Both the position numbers and the translations under genes were made by a program. The notes beneath the pieces were generated by a model. The model did not search any database and was not told the DNA's origin. It saw only the letters and a list, made by a program, of their open reading frames with translations. DNA of 64,000 nucleotides from Hymenobacter sp. HSC-4F20 (lineage in GTDB: Bacteria > Bacteroidota > Bacteroidia > Cytophagales > Hymenobacteraceae), in contig NZ_JAHZTD010000004.1 of assembly GCF_019599275.1 (NCBI RefSeq), forward strand, positions 248,001 through 312,000, given 5' to 3'. Positions 59,586 to 64,000 of this stretch are shown in pieces. How positions within the stretch are numbered: position 1 is the first letter of the stretch; every line of letters begins with the position of its first letter.

Positions 59586-61283
59586 CTATTTCTTATTCGA
59601 GTCGACGATAATACGCTGGTCGCGGTTGGCCAGGTCCCAGGCAGTGTAGAACACGAGGCGGGCGCGCTTCTCCATCTTCGGAAACTCAATTTTCTCCACT
59701 TCGTCTCCCGGGCCGTGGTAGTCATCGTGCACGCCGTTGAAGAAGAAAGCCACCGGAATGCGGTGCTTAGCGAAGTTGTAGTGGTCGGAGCGGTAGTAGA
59801 AGCGGTTCGGGTCCTCGGGGTCGTTGAAGCGGAAGTCGAGGTCCATTTGGGTGTACTTCTGGTTCTGGTCCAGCAGCACCTGGTGCAGTTGGGAGCTAAG
59901 CTTGTCGGAGCCAATCACGTACACGTAGTCGCCCTTGCCCTCGTGGTCTTTGTCGGTGCGGCCCACCATGTCGGTGTTTAGGTCCACCATGGTTTTTTCC
60001 AGCGGGAAGATGGGGTGGTCGGTGTAATATTCCGAGCCCAGCAGGCCTTTTTCCTCGCCCGTTACTGTCAGGAACAGCACACTACGGCGCGGGCCGCGGC
60101 CTTCGGCTTTGGCCTTGGTGAAGGCTTCGGCCATTTCCAGTACCGTTACCGTGCCCGAGCCGTCGTCGTCGGCGCCGTTGTGTACTTCGCCGTTGATGAT
60201 GCCGATGTGGTCGAAGTGAGCCGACAGCACCACGATTTCGTCTTTCTTATCGGTGCCCTCCAGGTAGCCTACCACGTTTTCGGTGGTGAAGTCCTCATTC
60301 TTTTTGGCCGCCTTCACCATAATTTTGGCTGGCTTGAAGGTGCCTGCTACGGGTTTACCTGCCGCGCCTACGCTAGCGGTGTATTTAGTTACGGCTGCAG
60401 CTGTAGTGCCCAGCATCTTGTAGCCAACCGCCGGTGATACGAAGAAAGCCGTGGCGCGCGTCTGGCCGGGCGCAGCATCCTTGAAGGCAATGCTGGGGCG
60501 GCTGATGTAGGGCGTCATACGCGCCGCCATTTTCTGGAAGTTGCTGTTGGGGTTGAAATCTACGAAGAACACCGAGCGGGCACCTTTCTGGGTAGCCATC
60601 TGCAGCTTGGCCCGGTAGTCTTGGCCCCACTTGCTACCCTGGCCATCCTTGCCGAGCAGGGCTACCCCTTTATCGGTTTGGGGCTCCCCAATAAGGATGA
60701 GCAGGTCTTTGCCCTTCACGTCGCCGAGGGCAGCGTAGTCGGAGTAGCCGTCTTGCTCAATACCGTAGCCCGCAAATACCGGCTGAACGGCGGTTTCCTG
60801 CGCAAAGCCGGTGCTGCCAACCGCGTAAAAATCGGTTAGCCACTTGTACGCCTGGCCGCCTACTTTCAGGGTAGCGCCGTCGGCCCAGGTGCTGCGCACC
60901 ATGGTGAAGTGCTGGAGGTAGGGGTTATCGGAGCCTTGCACCGGACCTTGCAAGCCCAGCTCCTTGAAGCGGTTGGCAATGTACTCGGCGGCCATTTCCT
61001 GGCCTTTTTCCCCGGTTTCGCGGCCTTCGTAGGCATCGGAGGCGAGTACGGTGAGGTGCTGGCGCAGGTCGGCCTGGGTAATGCTCTCGGCGTAAGTCCG
61101 GGCAAAGTCAGTGGCAGCAGGAGCGGCGGCAGCTTGGGCTGGGGCCGCTTCCGTGGCGGCGGGAGCCTCCGTTTTGTTCTTGCGCTTGGTCTTAACCTTG
61201 ATTTTCTCGGGCGCCTGCTGGGCCACCGCGGAGGTTGCTACGCCAGCCGCCAGCAGGAAAGCCAGAAAGGAAGTTTTTTTCAT
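59586..61283 (-). CDS. M28 family metallopeptidase with PA domain
   Basis: A 565-residue exported aminopeptidase-like zinc enzyme: signal peptide 1-21 (AVAQ), a Lys/Ala-rich linker (about 25-58), an M28 core interrupted by a protease-associated domain (about 160-300). Zinc ligands are visible: His in AHFDHIG, bridging Asp in GADDDGSGT, Glu pair in TGEEKGLLGS, Asp in LNTDMVGR and His in RSDHYNFAKHR. Likely periplasmic peptide breakdown. Confidence 0.93.
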   Translation of the reverse strand: MKKTSFLAFLLAAGVATSAVAQQAPEKIKVKTKRKNKTEAPAATEAAPAQAAAAPAATDFARTYAESITQADLRQHLTVLASDAYEGRETGEKGQEMAAEYIANRFKELGLQGPVQGSDNPYLQHFTMVRSTWADGATLKVGGQAYKWLTDFYAVGSTGFAQETAVQPVFAGYGIEQDGYSDYAALGDVKGKDLLILIGEPQTDKGVALLGKDGQGSKWGQDYRAKLQMATQKGARSVFFVDFNPNSNFQKMAARMTPYISRPSIAFKDAAPGQTRATAFFVSPAVGYKMLGTTAAAVTKYTASVGAAGKPVAGTFKPAKIMVKAAKKNEDFTTENVVGYLEGTDKKDEIVVLSAHFDHIGIINGEVHNGADDDGSGTVTVLEMAEAFTKAKAEGRGPRRSVLFLTVTGEEKGLLGSEYYTDHPIFPLEKTMVDLNTDMVGRTDKDHEGKGDYVYVIGSDKLSSQLHQVLLDQNQKYTQMDLDFRFNDPEDPNRFYYRSDHYNFAKHRIPVAFFFNGVHDDYHGPGDEVEKIEFPKMEKRARLVFYTAWDLANRDQRIIVDSNKK

Positions 61284-61459
61284 AAAAAGAAAGAGGATTG
61301 GGAACGGTAGAAAGGGTAGGGGAGTGAACCCGGCTGTTTAGTAAAAAGAGCCTTCCGAAGCAGGGGGAAGCAGGAGGACAAGCCGTTTGCAGCGGGGTAG
61401 TACGTGTAGGTAGCTAGGTCTGTATCAGCTCACCGCCTCACAAGTTCACCATTTCGCCG

Positions 61460-61939
61460 CTAGGGTTGCACAATGAGCACGGAAGCGTAAGCCGCCACAC
61501 CCTCGCGGCGGCCCACGAAGCCGAGCTTTTCGGTAGTGGTGGCTTTGATGCTGATGTCGTCGGGAGGGATATTCATTACCTCCGCCAGCACCCGCTGCAT
61601 TGCCGGAATATGCGGGTTGACTTTGGGCGCCTCCAGGCAGATAGTGGAATCGATGTTGGAAATGGTGTAGCCGCGCTCCTGCAGCAGGCGCACCACCTCC
61701 GCCAGCAGCCGCTTGCTGTCGATGCCTTTATACTGCGGGTCGGTGTCGGGGAAGTGGAAGCCAATGTCGCGCAGGTTAGCCGCGCCTAGTAGGGCGTCGC
61801 AGATAACGTGAATGAGCACGTCGGCGTCGGAATGGCCGAGGGCGCCGTGGGTGTGGGGCACCTGAATACCGCCGAGCCAGAAGGGAAGGCCTTCCCGCAA
61901 TTGGTGAACGTCGTAGCCGAAGCCAGTCCGAATTTTCAT
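61460..61939 (-). CDS. ispF: 2-C-methyl-D-erythritol 2,4-cyclodiphosphate synthase
   Basis: A 159-residue enzyme of the non-mevalonate isoprenoid pathway. GYDVHQL (metal Asp and His), GHSDADVLIHVICDALLGAANLRDIG with the third His ligand, HFPDTDPQYKGIDS, and the C-terminal ATTTEKLGFVGRREGVAAYA block are all intact. The ATG at 61939 (MKIRTGFGYD) matches the family; the longer frame adds 50 unrelated residues. The 176 nt to the M28 gene hold a CTCACC/TTCACC run (61430-61455) but no gene. Confidence 0.96.
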   Translation of the reverse strand: MKIRTGFGYDVHQLREGLPFWLGGIQVPHTHGALGHSDADVLIHVICDALLGAANLRDIGFHFPDTDPQYKGIDSKRLLAEVVRLLQERGYTISNIDSTICLEAPKVNPHIPAMQRVLAEVMNIPPDDISIKATTTEKLGFVGRREGVAAYASVLIVQP

Positions 61940-62098
61940 GGATGTAAAGGAAAAAAGGAAACGGAACGGCAAGGTACGCCAATGCAGCCGTTGCGTTTCG
62001 GCAAAAAATAGTGGGCGCGGGCTAAAGTAAAACGCCCAGTTAAGCGTCGGGTAAAGCAGAGTGCGCGGAAACCTGCAAGAGTATAGCAAAGAATTAAT

Positions 62099-62126
62099 GG
62101 AAACTTAGGAATCATTAAAAGTTTCC
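62099..62126. promoter_or_regulatory. Candidate TetR operator upstream of tetR
   Basis: GGAAACTT (62099-62106) and AAGTTTCC (62119-62126) form a perfect 8-bp inverted repeat with a 12-nt spacer, 28 bp in all, ending 4 nt before the -7 box. Position between -33 and -7 regions and size fit a TetR-family operator for autoregulation. Confidence 0.55.
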
Positions 62127-62130
62127 GTTG

Positions 62131-62138
62131 TATCTTTG
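62131..62138 (+). promoter_or_regulatory. -7 box of the tetR-efflux operon (TATCTTTG)
   Basis: Exact TAnnTTTG match ending 11 nt before the ATG at 62150, implying a very short leader of only a few nucleotides. Confidence 0.6.
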
Positions 62139-62149
62139 CACCCGCAGTC

Positions 62150-62764
62150 ATGGAAATCAAAGACCGAATCTTACAAGCTGCCCGCGACCTGTTCACTAGC
62201 AACGGGATTAAGGGCGTGTCGATGGACGACATTGCTACCCACCTGGGTATCTCGAAGAAAACGCTTTACAAGTGGTTTGAAAACAAGGATCAAATTGTTT
62301 CAGCGGTCATCTCCAGCCACCTCAGCGGCGTGCAAGGTGAGTGCGAATGCATCATCGGCCACGCCCGCAACGCCGTCGATGAGATGGTGCAGATGATGGA
62401 CTGGGCAAAGCGGCAGTTTTCAAACGTGAATCCTAACACCATTCACGATTTGCGCAAGTACTATCCGGCCGCCTGGAACCTGTTCCACGCGCACAAAAAC
62501 AAGTATATCCTTAATCAGATTCAGGCCAACCTGCGCCGCGGAGTGACGGAAGGCCTTTACCGTTCCGACCTCGACATCGAAGTATTATCGCGCCTGCGCC
62601 TGGCTCAGATCGACGTGCTGTTCGACCCCAACATCTTCCCGCACGCCGAGTTCGACCAGCCCCGGGTGCAAATGGCCTGCAACGAACATTTTTTGTTGGG
62701 CATGGTGACCCTGAAGGGCCACAAGCTCATTAACGAGTACCGTCACGTGACGGAAGAAGAATAA
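62150..62764 (+). CDS. TetR/AcrR family transcriptional regulator
   Basis: A 204-residue repressor. The N-terminal HTH (about 5-52) reads RILQAARDLFTSNGIKGVSMDDIATHLGISKKTLYKWFENKD, a clear TetR signature. The C-terminal ligand domain has no assigned ligand. It lies 23 nt before a TolC-type gene, the common TetR-TolC-HlyD-RND arrangement, so it probably represses an efflux operon and itself through the palindrome at its promoter. Confidence 0.93.
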   Translation: MEIKDRILQAARDLFTSNGIKGVSMDDIATHLGISKKTLYKWFENKDQIVSAVISSHLSGVQGECECIIGHARNAVDEMVQMMDWAKRQFSNVNPNTIHDLRKYYPAAWNLFHAHKNKYILNQIQANLRRGVTEGLYRSDLDIEVLSRLRLAQIDVLFDPNIFPHAEFDQPRVQMACNEHFLLGMVTLKGHKLINEYRHVTEEE

Positions 62765-62787
62765 GCTCCATCACCCGCTTTCCTTAT

Positions 62788-64000
62788 ATGAAAAAGAACC
62801 TCCGCGTTTTGTTGCTGGCGGCCGGGCCGGGCCTATTGGCCCCCGTCGGGTCAGTCGTGGCGCAGGCACCGACCGCGCGGCCGGCAACGGCTAGCCCCTC
62901 GGCGACAGTAGGCAATATGCCGCTGTCCTTGCAACAGGCCGTTGAATACGCCATTCAGAACAAGTCGTCCTTGTTGGCTACCCGCCTGGGCGAGCAAACA
63001 GCCCGTGCGCGGGTGGGTGAGATTCGGGCAGCTGGCTTGCCGCAGGTAAGTGTAGCGGCTAACCTGGCCGACAACTTTAAGCTGCAAAAAAGCTTGGTTG
63101 ACTTTGGCGCCTTTGCCGGCGGCTCAACGGCTACCCAACTGACGCCCACGGACCTGGCGGCTGCCCAGGCCGGGCAATCCGTGAACCTCTCGACGGTTAC
63201 GGTACCCTCCGATCCGGTGCCTCCGCAGGCATTGGCTTTCGGCTTGCGGCATGCTGGCAACACCAGTGCTTCCGTATCGCAGCTTCTGTTTGATGGCGCG
63301 TATCTGATTGGACTGCGCGCGGCCAAGGTGTACGAAGAGCTGGCCAAAAAGCAAACCCAGCAGGCCGAAATTGACGTGGTGGAGCAGGTGAGCAAGGCGT
63401 ATTACAGCACGCTAGTAGCCCGGGAGCGGCTGCAGCTGCTGGCCCGCAACGTGCAGCGCCTCGACACCATTCTCTACCAGACGAACCAAACCTTTAAGGC
63501 TGGTTTTGCTGAGAAGCTGGACGTGCAGCGCCTGCAGGTGCAGCGCAACAACCTGGTGGTGGAGCAGCAAAAGGCGGCGCGCCTGACCGATTTGAGCGTA
63601 GCCCTGCTCAAGTTTCAGATGGGCCTTCCCCAGGACCAGGCCGTGCAGCTCACTGACTCGCTCGGAGCGGCTGTGGTTGATGCCGGCGCCTTGCGCCAGC
63701 GCCTGGGGGTAGCTAGCTTCGCTACCGGTAGTGGGGTAAGTGGCCTGGGTAGTGTGCCCACGGCTCCGGCTCCTACAACTGATAACGCCGACGCGCAAAA
63801 CCGCCAGGACCAGCAAACGGCGCTCAGCGGTGCCCGCACGGGGCAGCTGGCCGCGGCTTTTAACTACAATAACCGTATCGAGTTTTCCACGCTGGAAACC
63901 CAGCAGGCCTTGGCCGGCCTGGACCTGGCTAACCGCCGGGCTGGGGCCTACCCCCGCCTGCTGGCTACGGCGGCGTACGGTTTCACGGGCTCGGCAAATA
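62788..64000 (+). CDS. TolC family outer-membrane efflux protein; 3' end outside window
   Basis: The first 404 residues of an outer-membrane channel. Signal peptide to about residue 26 (VVAQ), then MPLSLQQAVEYAIQNKSSLL, the usual start of the first TolC repeat, long helices with RLQLLARNVQRLDTILYQTNQTFKAGFAEKLDVQRLQVQRNN, and a Gly/Ser/Thr/Pro-rich insert (about 311-345) before the second repeat begins. The frame is open at the window end. Forms the exit duct of a tripartite efflux pump whose other genes should lie downstream. Confidence 0.9.
   Translation, partial: MKKNLRVLLLAAGPGLLAPVGSVVAQAPTARPATASPSATVGNMPLSLQQAVEYAIQNKSSLLATRLGEQTARARVGEIRAAGLPQVSVAANLADNFKLQKSLVDFGAFAGGSTATQLTPTDLAAAQAGQSVNLSTVTVPSDPVPPQALAFGLRHAGNTSASVSQLLFDGAYLIGLRAAKVYEELAKKQTQQAEIDVVEQVSKAYYSTLVARERLQLLARNVQRLDTILYQTNQTFKAGFAEKLDVQRLQVQRNNLVVEQQKAARLTDLSVALLKFQMGLPQDQAVQLTDSLGAAVVDAGALRQRLGVASFATGSGVSGLGSVPTAPAPTTDNADAQNRQDQQTALSGARTGQLAAAFNYNNRIEFSTLETQQALAGLDLANRRAGAYPRLLATAAYGFTGSAN

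Overview
The window is a GC-rich bacterial chromosome segment that looks like Hymenobacter or a close relative (Bacteroidota, Cytophagales, Hymenobacteraceae). Evidence: the gliding/type IX secretion (T9SS) genes porP-gldK-gldL-gldM-gldN and porW/sprE, a secreted protein with a T9SS sorting domain, TonB receptors with carboxypeptidase-like N-terminal domains, several TAnnTTTG-type promoter -7 boxes, and an ATP synthase operon that stops after atpG. I saw no rRNA, tRNA, CRISPR array, prophage or insertion sequence. The genus is inferred; the phylum is well supported.

Layout. 1-3.2 kb: the C-terminal part of a prolyl oligopeptidase, a small lipoprotein, a GNAT acetyltransferase and two small conserved proteins. 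3.3-12 kb (mostly minus strand): an MFS transporter, then a probable zinc/divalent-metal locus with a CDF exporter, two ZnuD-like TonB receptors, a lipoprotein and a His-rich exported peptide. 12-13.7 kb: an AT-rich patch with two tandem, mutually homologous STAS/SpoIIAA-like proteins. 13.8-22 kb: htpG, a MORN/YwqK lipoprotein, yraN, lipB, a WecA/MraY-type glycosyltransferase, a DUF4271 protein and hemD. 22-28 kb: porP and gldKLMN, the T9SS outer-membrane partner, ring and motor. 28-35.5 kb (minus): uvrC, a class A penicillin-binding protein and porW/sprE. 35.7-42 kb: atpZ, a frameshifted small gene, an AtpI-like membrane protein, then atpB-E-F-H-A-G; atpD and atpC are absent. 42-45 kb: a 14-repeat, probably double-propeller T9SS cargo protein. 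45-62 kb: metabolic and envelope genes (HAD phosphatase, PafA-like phosphatase, pyrophosphatase, DUF6766, UbiA-like, GH92, NAD(P)HX repair, msrB, serine dehydratase, a channel-like protein, lutB, M28 peptidase, ispF). 62-64 kb: a TetR regulator followed by a TolC-type efflux gene cut by the window end.

The most unusual structure is non-coding. Two long palindromes built from degenerate heptamers (TAnTGAG-like and nAATTAn-like, strict period 7) lie inside the atp operon, and each ends 6-7 nt before a start codon (atpH, atpG). Terminator-like hairpins sit inside two operons directly after the gene for a high-copy subunit (gldL before gldM; atpE before atpF). A single-base frameshift at a GGGG run breaks an unrecognised gene between atpZ and the AtpI-like gene. 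A 28-bp palindrome beside the tetR promoter is a good candidate operator.
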